A DNA stretch of 64,000 bases from Ulvibacter antarcticus (GTDB lineage: Bacteria > Bacteroidota > Bacteroidia > Flavobacteriales > Flavobacteriaceae). Below, piece by piece: positions 34,232 through 42,308 of this stretch. The stretch lies in the NCBI RefSeq assembly GCF_003688405.1, contig NZ_REFC01000011.1, positions 868,001-932,000 of the forward strand. Reading direction: 5' to 3'. The translations under genes and the position numbers were made by a program. The notes beneath the pieces are model-generated. The model saw nothing but the letters and a program-made list of their open reading frames with translations, did not search any database and was not told the DNA's origin. Numbering within the stretch: position 1 is the first letter of the stretch; each line of letters opens with the position of its first letter.

Positions 34232-34666
34232 TTACCTTTTTTCCTTCATCAAAGCTTGATATTCCTTTGCAAGTGATTTTTTTTGAGTCTCATTGAAGAC
34301 TTTCCCTGCCAACTGAAAAAATGTATGCTCTTCCTCTTCCAGGTGATGTTCTACTTTTTCGCAAAGTTGTTTAGCATAGGTCAGCCAAGCGGAAGTCTCC
34401 ATGTCGGCTTCTTCTACCTTTTCAATTAATTCGTCAATTTCGTGATGTTCTGCAATACCGTGTCTGGCGTGCACCTGCATCATATCATTATGTATTAATG
34501 GAGAATAAAAATGACGTTCTTCTGCATCTTCATGTGCATGGAGTTCAGACTTTAAGGCTTCAAAGAGTTGTTTGCGATCTTTCGATTTTCCTTCAGTTGC
34601 AAGGATCCTTTTACATAAATCTCTCTGTATATCGTGATCATCACGGATGGCTTCAAAAATGTTCAT
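34232..34666 (-). CDS. Hemerythrin HHE-domain protein
   Basis: 144 residues, all helical. The histidine-rich metal ligands appear in order: IRDDHDIQRD, ELHAHEDAEERHFY, GIAEHHEIDELIE and KVEHHLEEEEHTFF, matching a di-iron four-helix bundle. Cytoplasmic proteins of this kind bind oxygen or nitric oxide or act in iron or redox sensing. It converges on the glycoside hydrolase gene with a 9 bp gap. No regulator is nearby. Confidence 0.88.
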   Translation of the reverse strand: MNIFEAIRDDHDIQRDLCKRILATEGKSKDRKQLFEALKSELHAHEDAEERHFYSPLIHNDMMQVHARHGIAEHHEIDELIEKVEEADMETSAWLTYAKQLCEKVEHHLEEEEHTFFQLAGKVFNETQKKSLAKEYQALMKEKR

Positions 34667-34839
34667 AGCTTTTAGATTAGTTATTTTCTGAAAAATACAG
34701 CCAAAATCGTAAAAGCACTGTTTAAAATATCATAAAATTTGTTAAACAAATCTTATTAATGAAATTTAATTGAATAGATATATAAATTATCATTCAATGG
34801 TGGTAATTTTAAGAAATTACAATTTACTCCAATAAATAA

Positions 34840-34870
34840 ACCCGCCGAAAATAATATCCGACGGGCTTAC
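34840..34870 (-). terminator. Terminator after the S74 protein gene
   Basis: CCCGCCG and CGACGGG arms around 34842-34865 (one mismatch) form a strong stem, read on the minus strand as CCCGTCGG..TCGGCGGGTTT. It lies about 30 bp beyond the stop of the S74-domain gene. Confidence 0.65.
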
Positions 34871-34896
34871 TACGAAAAATAATTACTCCTCAATAA

Positions 34897-36228
34897 TTAT
34901 TCTCTTAGAGAACTTGATAAACCACTACTTTGTGCTCTTAGCGTATTATTTTCTTCGATAAGGCGATCTACTTTGGCATTTAATTCCTGAATCGCTTTTG
35001 TAAGTACCGGTATCATTTCAGAATAAGCAACACTTAACATTCCTGTTCCTTCTGCAGCCTCAACGATTTCTGGAACTAATTCCTGAATTTGCTGAGCCTT
35101 AAATCCTAAATGCACCTTATTTGTAACATCATCGATTAACTCGTAAGAAACTGGTGTCACTTTAAGAACTGTTTCTAGTCCGTAAGTGGTTTCAACTATA
35201 TTTTCTTTAAGTCTGATATCTGAAGATGTGTTCGGACTATTCACTAAATACAGATTCGTAAACCTGTGATTTGCAGTTCCAAGGCTTGTAAGATTATTGA
35301 AACCCGGGCGAATTACCCCTTCCATAAAGGTGTAGACATCAAAGGTAGAACCTTCAATATCAAATGTCACGGAGTTCTTACCATTAGCATTGTTTGCGCC
35401 AACACCTGCTAATGCAGCACTTCCATTATTGGCGATATTTCCTGGTGTAATTGCAAATCTTGAGGTGTTGTTACCACCTGTATCTTCAATAATAAATCCG
35501 GCAAACATTGGAAATTCTGGTGATTCAAATTTAGCGATGTTCACATTTTCGGTAGTTTCTTTAACGTGAAGTGCATACTGTGGCTCAATACCAATCCCTA
35601 AACCTGTGTTGTTTAAACGCATATATTCCTCGTAGCTAGAATCTCCTGTACCTTCATCTAATGCTCCATCTTGTCCCCATGAGAAATATTCGTTGTCGTT
35701 TGTGTTATTATTGTTGTTGTCAATATTAAATGCCATTCCACCTCTTGAGCTTATTAAGCCATCACCAGAATTACCTCCATCTCTGGAAAGTGAAAGCATG
35801 TCAGTATCTATTGTAACACCGTTAGTACCATTATTAGCTACGTTAAAGTCCAAATTAAAATAGTTTAAATCAATGGTTCTATTTCCTGTAAGGGTTTGAT
35901 CATTTGCTCCTAAATATGTATTGGTGTCAGAGTTTTTTAAAATCTCCCATGTAAGACCGTTAAAAACGTAAAAGCCTTCAGTAATAAGAGATCCAAGGTT
36001 GTAAACTACAGTCCCTTTCACAGGACCACCACCTAATGGATTAGCAATTGTCAATATATCTGCGATGCTCAATAGATTTGTTCTTGGAACTACTAAACCA
36101 CCGTTTGCGCTACTAATATCTAAAGCACCTTGAGGGTTGGTAGTACCTATTCCAACTTGTGCAGTTACTGATATGGAAATAAACATTCCGAAGAGTAAGC
36201 TTACTATTTTATGATTTGGGTTTTTCAT
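34897..36228 (-). CDS. Tail-fibre-like protein with C-terminal S74 intramolecular chaperone
   Basis: 443 residues with a signal peptide ending at ISVTAQ. QVGIGTTNPQGALDISS at the start is the common repeat of Bacteroidota fibre proteins. The middle is repetitive and glycine/asparagine rich. The C-terminal ~110 residues are an S74 chaperone (SSDIRLKENIVETTYGLETV, then GFKAQQIQELVPEIVE) followed by a trimeric coiled coil (IQELNAKVDRLIEENNTLRAQ region). In phage endosialidases this domain trimerises the fibre and cuts itself off at a Ser. Here it is chromosomal with no phage genes around, so it is probably a surface fibre. Role unknown. Confidence 0.85.
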   Translation of the reverse strand: MKNPNHKIVSLLFGMFISISVTAQVGIGTTNPQGALDISSANGGLVVPRTNLLSIADILTIANPLGGGPVKGTVVYNLGSLITEGFYVFNGLTWEILKNSDTNTYLGANDQTLTGNRTIDLNYFNLDFNVANNGTNGVTIDTDMLSLSRDGGNSGDGLISSRGGMAFNIDNNNNNTNDNEYFSWGQDGALDEGTGDSSYEEYMRLNNTGLGIGIEPQYALHVKETTENVNIAKFESPEFPMFAGFIIEDTGGNNTSRFAITPGNIANNGSAALAGVGANNANGKNSVTFDIEGSTFDVYTFMEGVIRPGFNNLTSLGTANHRFTNLYLVNSPNTSSDIRLKENIVETTYGLETVLKVTPVSYELIDDVTNKVHLGFKAQQIQELVPEIVEAAEGTGMLSVAYSEMIPVLTKAIQELNAKVDRLIEENNTLRAQSSGLSSSLRE

Positions 36229-36628
36229 AAGTTTGATAATTAAGTTTTTACAGGAGTTTCTTGTTTTTCTAGTGTTATAATTAATTCGGTAGGTTTCGAA
36301 TTTTTACAACTGTCATAAGAAATTTCCTACAAGTCAAATGTAAGGCATAATCTTATAATCATGCAAGTGATTTCCTACACTAAACATAAGATTATTAGAT
36401 ATTTACGATAAAGTGTAAATAATAATCGATAAAAAACAAATTATTTGTTGAATGGTAGAATTACTCGTTTAAAAGCATGGACAAATACTATGAATTGCAT
36501 TGTTTTGATTAGATATGGTAGTTTCCGAAGGGAAATATTTTATAAAAAAACGCTAATATGAAGATATTGTGAGGTTTGAGCTTGTATTCTTATGGCTTCG
36601 GAAATGTAATTTTCAACAATTCAGTATC
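36229..36628. other. Intergenic region with repeated motif and dyad
   Basis: ATTTCCTACA occurs twice (36322-36331, 36370-36379). ATAATCTTAT (36347-36356) and ATAAGATTAT (36386-36395) form a perfect 10 bp inverted repeat. They lie 90-170 bp upstream of the S74 gene and could be a regulator-binding array. Two TTCCGAAG/CTTCGGAA octamers also occur (36523, 36596). No gene seen. Confidence 0.45.
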
Positions 36629-37381
36629 TTACTTATTGATTAATGCTTCGGAAGGACTTGGTTGCCCGGAAATTTTTTTAGTCCGAACATGATTGCAATA
36701 ATAGGCATAGAGTTCCTCTGCATCTGCACCCAGCCATTTCTTAACATAAATAATCAGAAAGTGGTATTGAATGTTCCAGACACCTTTTTCTTCATACAAA
36801 CGCGCTGAAGTGGTTAAACAATGTTGGATTACTGTATATTGATTTCTGGTATACAACTCATTAATCAAAATATTATCCTCATATATAATAAAGGACTCAT
36901 CGTATCCGCCAATTTCATTGAACAACTCTTTAGTAATAAATTGAGATTGATCTCCACCGCGACAGGCACGCCAGGAAAATTTTGTAAACCATCCTGCTAG
37001 CCGCAGCCACCAATGGTTGCTATTAAACTTCATTTTGAAGCATCCGGCCAGATTGCCTTTTTCTACCTCATCCTTAATATAGGTATCAAAGTTTTGAGGA
37101 GGGAAGGAATCTGAATGTAAAAAATATAGAATAGATCCTTTGGCTTTTGTAGCTCCAACATTCAATTGCTTTGCTCTTCCCTTTTCTGAAGTTAAAAGTT
37201 GGATCGCTAATTTGGATGTTTCAGAAAAACGACTTACTAATAAGGGTGTTTGATCAGAACTCCCGCCATCCACCACAATAATTTCTATATCGTCCCGCTC
37301 TGAAACACTTTCAGAAAGATGATCAAGAAGCTTAATAATATTCGCAGCTTCATTCAATACGGGGATTACGATAGAAATCAT
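36629..37381 (-). CDS. GT2 glycosyltransferase, arsenosugar-associated transferase 2 (TIGR04283-like)
   Basis: 250 residues with ISIVIPVLNEAANIIKLLDHL, EIIVVDGGSSDQT, LLTSEKGRAKQLNVGA and YFLHSDSFPP. The rapid sequence of NEA, DGGSSD and GRA-QxNxGA is typical of the family once named rSAM/selenodomain-associated transferase 2. It is the last gene of a ten-gene minus-strand series that includes ArsM and ArsS, and such transferases are proposed to add the sugar or aglycone part of arsenosugars. The exact substrate is not established. The start is 52 bp after the DUF547 gene. Confidence 0.85.
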   Translation of the reverse strand: MISIVIPVLNEAANIIKLLDHLSESVSERDDIEIIVVDGGSSDQTPLLVSRFSETSKLAIQLLTSEKGRAKQLNVGATKAKGSILYFLHSDSFPPQNFDTYIKDEVEKGNLAGCFKMKFNSNHWWLRLAGWFTKFSWRACRGGDQSQFITKELFNEIGGYDESFIIYEDNILINELYTRNQYTVIQHCLTTSARLYEEKGVWNIQYHFLIIYVKKWLGADAEELYAYYCNHVRTKKISGQPSPSEALINK

Positions 37382-37433
37382 GGCGTAAACTTACAAATTA
37401 TATGCTTCGCAGACATTGATTGACAGTCGCCAC

Positions 37434-38237
37434 TTATTTTTGTTCGTTTAAATTCCAGTCGTATTCCTTGAAGTTTATTGGAGCATTCGAATTCACCTTC
37501 GTTTTAGCGTATTGGTTCACATATCCAATTAGATCAGGCTCCCCATTTACTTTAAAATCTTTGGTGTAGAAATCAAAAATCTTAGAGAATTTTGGATTTG
37601 TAGGGTTAAGGTCATTTTTATCACTATTAATAAATTCCACCGTCACACGCTCCAATTGCTCATTTATTTTTGATGCCGTAAAAGCTTCATTCAATAATTT
37701 AGGACATGAATAAGATGCGCAGTTGATAGCAAAATGTATTCTGGGTTCGTTCATCTTCCGAAGCACCCCATTTTCTACCCCTCCCAAGGAAAGATTCCGA
37801 TTTCCAATGGGAATAAATGCTTTAGTGAATGCTCCGCTAATATCTTTTATACTTTTTGTAGGGTAGTTGTCCAGAATGAGATCAACGGTATATGCGTTAT
37901 AAAGGTTGATGTAGTAGGCTAGCAGCTCTTGAGTACTCCACTCATTATTGGGGTCGAATGATGATAATTTCGTTAAATATGAATCCAAAGCCTTTCGCTC
38001 ACTTTGAAATCCCTTGTAATCCACAAAACCTTCTTTATTTACATATTTTTTAAGTAGCGTATTCCATTCACCATGATCTAGGTTTACTGCCGAATTTGCA
38101 GTAGTTGATGTAAGATTTTCAGTAACTTCTTTGGTGGGTTGACCTCCGCTGGTAATTCCTGCTGCTGTAGTAAGACTACAACTATTAAGAGTATATAGGA
38201 GGGATAGTAAAACGAATGTATTTATTGCAATTTTCAT
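37434..38237 (-). CDS. DUF547 lipoprotein in the arsenosugar cluster (copy 2)
   Basis: 267 residues from the ATG at 38237; an in-frame ATG at 38285 overlaps the upstream gene but would place 16 polar residues before the signal. The lipobox is TLNSC (about residue 20). The DUF547 core reads LLAYYINLYNAYTVDLILDNYP, then GGVENGVLRKMNEPRIHFAINCASYSCPKL and FDFYTKDF. Catalytic function of the family is unknown; the conserved Cys and His in INCASYSCP are candidates. Its place between a hydroxylase and a glycosyltransferase of the arsenosugar series suggests a periplasmic or outer-membrane role in that pathway (inference). Confidence 0.85.
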   Translation of the reverse strand: MKIAINTFVLLSLLYTLNSCSLTTAAGITSGGQPTKEVTENLTSTTANSAVNLDHGEWNTLLKKYVNKEGFVDYKGFQSERKALDSYLTKLSSFDPNNEWSTQELLAYYINLYNAYTVDLILDNYPTKSIKDISGAFTKAFIPIGNRNLSLGGVENGVLRKMNEPRIHFAINCASYSCPKLLNEAFTASKINEQLERVTVEFINSDKNDLNPTNPKFSKIFDFYTKDFKVNGEPDLIGYVNQYAKTKVNSNAPINFKEYDWNLNEQK

Positions 38238-38281
38238 AATTATGATGTTATATTGAGGTTTACACATATTTACGTACAAGC

Positions 38282-39166
38282 TCAATTATTGGTTTTGATA
38301 GGATAAATTTCCTGCTGTATAAATTTCTTCGGAAAGCTTTCGTCTCCATGGAATCCTAGTTCAATATCACGCCCATTATGGGGAACATGATTGGTTTTGA
38401 AAAGATAGTCCCAAATACTTAAAGTTAAGCCATAGTTAACACCGTATTTTGTATGTTTTGGCAAGACTTTAGCATGATGCCAGATATGCATCTTCGGATT
38501 GTTGAAGATATATTTGAAGGGACCGTAATCCCATCCCAGATTGGCATGATTTAGATGTCCAACGGTTAAAGCGAAAAAATGCACAATGGCTACATCATCA
38601 ATATTGAAGCCGCCAATAATGGCAATAGGAATATAAAGTATTGACTTATATACAATGGGTTCCATCCAATGATATCTTAGATGCGCCGCAAATCCCATTT
38701 CTTTTACTGAATGGTGTACCTTGTGAAAATTCCAAAGAAAAGGAACTCGGTGCAATAGTCTATGCGTATTCCACTGTACGAAATCTGAAATAAGAAAGAA
38801 GGCTAATAATCCAATGCCAAATGGCAGTTTGTTCACTTCAAATAATTGGAAATTAGAGACATGCAAATCTACGAGACCAAGGATGTCATTGAAAAAAGCT
38901 TCAGCCGTATTTGAAAGGAAAATTAGGACTATCAGATTCAGAAGAAAAAAATTAAAAAACATATAGAAGGTATCCAGCCAGAAGTCTTTTCGGAATATTT
39001 TCTGCTGCTTACGCCATGGAAATAATAGCTCCAATCCCCAAACAATCAAGGAAACAAGAATGAGTCCGTAGAAATAATTTTCCCAGTGAAAACGTGTGAT
39101 CTCGCTAAGCAGGTAGTTCCAATATCCTGAATATGAATCTTTAAAAATGTCGAAATATTTTTCCAT
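38282..39166 (-). CDS. Fatty acid hydroxylase / sterol desaturase family membrane protein
   Basis: 294 residues with about five membrane helices and the di-iron histidine clusters HRLLHR, HKVHHS, HFFALTVGHLNHAN and HIWHHAKVLPKH. These proteins insert oxygen or remove hydrogen in membrane lipids using O2 and two irons. It sits 39 bp after the phosphate transporter and 44 bp before the DUF547 lipoprotein gene in the arsenosugar series. It may act on an alkyl, alkenyl or sphingoid chain of an arsenolipid or of a general membrane lipid. The context points to, but does not prove, the former. Confidence 0.87.
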   Translation of the reverse strand: MEKYFDIFKDSYSGYWNYLLSEITRFHWENYFYGLILVSLIVWGLELLFPWRKQQKIFRKDFWLDTFYMFFNFFLLNLIVLIFLSNTAEAFFNDILGLVDLHVSNFQLFEVNKLPFGIGLLAFFLISDFVQWNTHRLLHRVPFLWNFHKVHHSVKEMGFAAHLRYHWMEPIVYKSILYIPIAIIGGFNIDDVAIVHFFALTVGHLNHANLGWDYGPFKYIFNNPKMHIWHHAKVLPKHTKYGVNYGLTLSIWDYLFKTNHVPHNGRDIELGFHGDESFPKKFIQQEIYPIKTNN

Positions 39167-39205
39167 ATATAATCTTAAGTACTGGTCGCTCTTAAGACCT
39201 TAAAA

Positions 39206-40318
39206 TTACAAAAAACTGTTTAGAACTTTGAAAAGGATACCACTTAGTAATGCAGCAATGGGAAGGGTAAGCACCCAAGAGAGAAGAATTTTGGAAATCA
39301 TTTTAGGATCGGCCTTTTTGGTTGCAGTACCAATACCAAAAATCGAACCTACTGATACATGCGTAGTGGAAACCGGCAAGCCATGAATACTGGCTGTGGT
39401 AACCAATAAGCCGGTTATCATATTGGCAGTAAATCCTTGACCATGATTCATTGGTGTGATCTTCTTACTCATTGTAATTCCTACTTTCTTTGCGTTAAGC
39501 AAACCACCTACTGCCATAGTTATTGCTACGGCTATCATTCCCCATTCAATATCTATGGTGTTAATTATAATAAGTAAGCCAACGATTTTTGGGGTATCAT
39601 TAAGACCTCTTGCAAAACTCACAACTCCCGCACTAAGAAAATGAAGTGTGTCCAATACTTTTTGAGAGGTAATTCCCATGAGCTCCCCATTATAACTTTG
39701 AACACAGCCTTTTTTACAGGCGGAGACTTTGAGATTGGACTTGAATTGTAAACTGTTTTCAGAACCTACAAAAGCAGGTGAAATGGATTCTTCAGTCACA
39801 CAAACACAACTTTTTTTGGAAACCCCTAGTTTTTTCCGAAGCTTTCTAAATATCAGATAGGCAATTAGACTTAATACTGCTGCCATTAATGGACTCAGAA
39901 TTAACGGAAGGAGAAATGTCTTTCCTAGTTTAGCAAAGTTGAAATCGGCTCCTATTGCTACTACACCTGCGCCAAATAACGCGCCAACCAATCCATGAGT
40001 AGTAGAAATTGGCATTCCTATTTTTGTTGCTAACAGCACTGTTAATGCTGCACCTAAAGCTATTGAAATGGCAAAGACCGGATTTTGAATCAGAGTGTCT
40101 GGTACAAGTCCTTTTCCTGAAAAGTTCTTAACCAAAGTGCCGGCTAAGAATATTGCAGCTACTGAGCCCGCAAAAGTGGTTACGGTAGCCCAAATAATTG
40201 CTTTTTTATAATTGGTAGTCTTTGATCCAAATAATGTAGCAACTCCTTTAAAATTGTCGTTTGCACCATTGCTAAATGCAAGAAAACAGGCAGCGACAAA
40301 AAGGAGAGCAAAGATCAT
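39206..40318 (-). CDS. PiT-family phosphate (arsenate) transporter with Cys-rich loop
   Basis: 370 residues with the duplicated PiT signatures NGANDNFKGVA (about 17-27) and RGLNDTPKIVG (about 238-248), and about ten membrane helices. PiT carriers import phosphate, often arsenate as well. Between the halves, the cytosolic loop ~160-215 has C171-x-C173 and C201-x3-C205. Such a thiol set could bind As(III) or metal, which would suit its place 84 bp after arsM. The phosphate could also feed the phosphorylase two genes upstream. Whether arsenate is the true substrate cannot be told. Confidence 0.85.
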   Translation of the reverse strand: MIFALLFVAACFLAFSNGANDNFKGVATLFGSKTTNYKKAIIWATVTTFAGSVAAIFLAGTLVKNFSGKGLVPDTLIQNPVFAISIALGAALTVLLATKIGMPISTTHGLVGALFGAGVVAIGADFNFAKLGKTFLLPLILSPLMAAVLSLIAYLIFRKLRKKLGVSKKSCVCVTEESISPAFVGSENSLQFKSNLKVSACKKGCVQSYNGELMGITSQKVLDTLHFLSAGVVSFARGLNDTPKIVGLLIIINTIDIEWGMIAVAITMAVGGLLNAKKVGITMSKKITPMNHGQGFTANMITGLLVTTASIHGLPVSTTHVSVGSIFGIGTATKKADPKMISKILLSWVLTLPIAALLSGILFKVLNSFL

Positions 40319-40402
40319 GTAGTTAGGTGTTTATTTATCTACGGAAAAAAAATGCTTCCGGTTTTATCAAATCCGAGATTTGGTTCATTCCTTTACTTCA
40401 AT

Positions 40403-41371
40403 TTAGCAGCAACCCCCTCCATCGTAATGAAAGGTAGATTCACTGAAATAAATATCATCTCTACCAAGACTTTGAAGCGCTCCAGCTGTTTTATCACAAA
40501 TTGCCAGTGGCTGATTTTTAAGCAAAATATGACCTAAATTGTCGTCAAAATAATCCTGATCTCCATAATAAATAGCTGCTTTTCCTGTAAAGATACAAGG
40601 GCCATCTTCAGGCATAGGGTCTTTAATAGCCGCTACTTCGATGGATTCAATATAAATCAACTCGTCTGTAGGATAGTTTTTAGGATCGAGAATACGATAT
40701 GGCTTTCTTGCTCTAATCTCTATAGTTCCGAAGCCTGCATCGGTAAGTGCCTTAACATATTCTGCGATTGGTAAGCTTCCGCTAAGACAGAGAGCACGAA
40801 GTCTCGCGTCATTGCGAAGCGTTTCATTCATTGGTTGTTCGCAGGTAGGATCGCTCATTACCAATCTTCCGTGAGGTTTGAGTACCCGGTACATTTCTTC
40901 AATGGCTTTTTTAAGATCTTCAGCTTTAAAGATATTAAATAAGCAATTTTGAGCAGCAACATCGATCGAATTGTCCTCCACAGGTAAGTTAAGCGCATCT
41001 CCTTTTTTAAGATCCACGAATTCACTTTTAAACCAAGCATTCATTTCCTCCGCTTGTACAAAGTTTTTACGCGAAGCTTCTAGCATTTCATCTACCACAT
41101 CGACACCCACTACACCGCCTTTCTGACGATTAAAATAGGCGAACTGTAACAATTCCATTCCGCCGCCAACACCAACATACAGGGTTTTCGGATTGTTGGT
41201 TAGATCACGTGCATTTACGGTGCTTCCGCATCCATAATTCATTTCCTGCATAATCTTAGGGATCTTAAGTCCGGGAAGCTCCCAAATAGGATTGGTAGTG
41301 CAGCAAAGCCCAACATCGGGAGTAAGTGCTGCTTCTTTATAAAGGTCGTGTGTAGCGTCTAAGTAGCTCAT
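40403..41371 (-). CDS. arsM: Arsenite S-adenosylmethionine methyltransferase, arsenosugar type
   Basis: 322 residues. ArsM methylates As(III) stepwise with SAM to di- and trimethyl species. The family Cys residues are likely C48 (NYGCGS), C143 (QNCLFN) and C195 (ALCLSG), with spacings close to those of known ArsM. C23-C24 and the C-terminal CC end are extra thiols. The Rossmann loop reads LYVGVGGGMELLQFA, diverged from the usual DLGSGSG, and VVGVDVVDEMLEAS follows. Its neighbours ArsS, PNP and two transferases place it in the arsenosugar-type branch, where dimethylarsenite is made for ArsS. It is preceded by a 99 bp spacer with a heptad tandem repeat. Confidence 0.9.
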   Translation of the reverse strand: MSYLDATHDLYKEAALTPDVGLCCTTNPIWELPGLKIPKIMQEMNYGCGSTVNARDLTNNPKTLYVGVGGGMELLQFAYFNRQKGGVVGVDVVDEMLEASRKNFVQAEEMNAWFKSEFVDLKKGDALNLPVEDNSIDVAAQNCLFNIFKAEDLKKAIEEMYRVLKPHGRLVMSDPTCEQPMNETLRNDARLRALCLSGSLPIAEYVKALTDAGFGTIEIRARKPYRILDPKNYPTDELIYIESIEVAAIKDPMPEDGPCIFTGKAAIYYGDQDYFDDNLGHILLKNQPLAICDKTAGALQSLGRDDIYFSESTFHYDGGGCC

Positions 41372-41377
41372 ATTTTT

Positions 41378-41440
41378 AGTGTTCAGTATTCAGTATTTAG
41401 TTATCAGTGATCAGTGGTCAGTTTTCAGTGATCAGATTTC
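41378..41440. repeat. Heptad tandem repeat (AGTnnTC x9)
   Basis: Nine consecutive 7 bp units: AGTGTTC, AGTATTC, AGTATTT, AGTTATC, AGTGATC, AGTGGTC, AGTTTTC, AGTGATC, AGATTTC. Positions 1-3 and 6-7 are nearly fixed and positions 4-5 vary. Two CTGTAAA heptads follow at about 41453-41467. It fills the gap between the phosphorylase and arsM. Confidence 0.85.
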
Positions 41441-41470
41441 TGCCCACTGCGACTGTAAACTGTAAACTGA

Positions 41471-42283
41471 TTATATTTGTTTAATTAATTCAGAAAAAAG
41501 TGTAATCATTTGTGGTTCTGCTTTACCTGCTTGTGCGATGATATCTTCAATATCAACCTTTTTTAAATTGTCCGGGTCGCATTCGTCGGTTAATACAGAC
41601 AAGGCCGAAACCGGTAATCCCAGATGGTTAGCAACGATAATCTCAGGAACTGTACTCATTCCCACAGCATCTGCACCAATAATACTCAAGTATCTGTATT
41701 CGGCACGTGTTTCCAGTTGAGGTCCAACGACACTCGCATAGACTCCTTTATGAAGTCGAATATTGTTTTCTTTGGCAATCTCTTCTAGCTTAGCGTTCAT
41801 ATCCTTGTCATATGGCGCACTCATATCTACAAATCTTTCGCCCATTTTCTCAACGCCTTTAAAAGCTAAAGGTGAGCCTCCCTGAAGATTGATATGATCA
41901 TCAATCAGCATGATTTCACCTTTTTTATAATCTTTATTAATAGCTCCGGAAGCATTACTCACTAATAATCTTTTTATACCCAATGCACGCATCACTCGCA
42001 CAGGAAAAGTGACGTCTCCAAGTGAGTAACCTTCGTATAAATGGAATCTACCTTGCATTACAATGACCTTTTTTCCTTCCAAAGTACCATAAATCAACTT
42101 CCCTTTATGGAATTCGACTGTGGCTGTAGGGAAGTTAGGAATGTGATTATAGCTTATTTCGGCTATAATTTCAATTTTCTCAAGAATTTGCCCGAGCCCG
42201 GTACCTAATATGATACCTATTTCGGGAGAATCAAATCCGCGCTGGGTTAAAAATGCTGCGGATTCTTTTATGTATTTCTTCAT
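41471..42283 (-). CDS. Purine nucleoside phosphorylase in the arsenosugar cluster
   Basis: 270 residues of the trimeric PNP family (phosphate-dependent cleavage of inosine/guanosine type nucleosides to base and ribose-1-phosphate). Marks are GIILGTGLG near the N-terminus, GRFHLYEGYS, VSNASGAINKDYK, GPQLETRAEYR and GADAVGMSTVPE. Membership in the arsM-arsS series suggests it cleaves the adenine from the 5'-dimethylarsinoyl-adenosine made by ArsS, giving an arsenoribose-1-phosphate. This is an inference. General purine salvage is the alternative. It is 25 bp from transferase 1. Confidence 0.9.
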   Translation of the reverse strand: MKKYIKESAAFLTQRGFDSPEIGIILGTGLGQILEKIEIIAEISYNHIPNFPTATVEFHKGKLIYGTLEGKKVIVMQGRFHLYEGYSLGDVTFPVRVMRALGIKRLLVSNASGAINKDYKKGEIMLIDDHINLQGGSPLAFKGVEKMGERFVDMSAPYDKDMNAKLEEIAKENNIRLHKGVYASVVGPQLETRAEYRYLSIIGADAVGMSTVPEIIVANHLGLPVSALSVLTDECDPDNLKKVDIEDIIAQAGKAEPQMITLFSELIKQI

Positions 42284-42308
42284 ATAAATGTTCGCTCTTA
42301 ATTCTTAA

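Noticed and set aside
34897-36228. Prophage remnant suggested by the S74 tail-fibre domain
   Set aside because: No phage structural, integrase or lysis genes nearby; signal peptide and Bacteroidota fibre motif fit a cellular surface protein.
41378-41440. Heptad repeats as a CRISPR array
   Set aside because: Units are 7 bp with no spacers and no cas genes are present.
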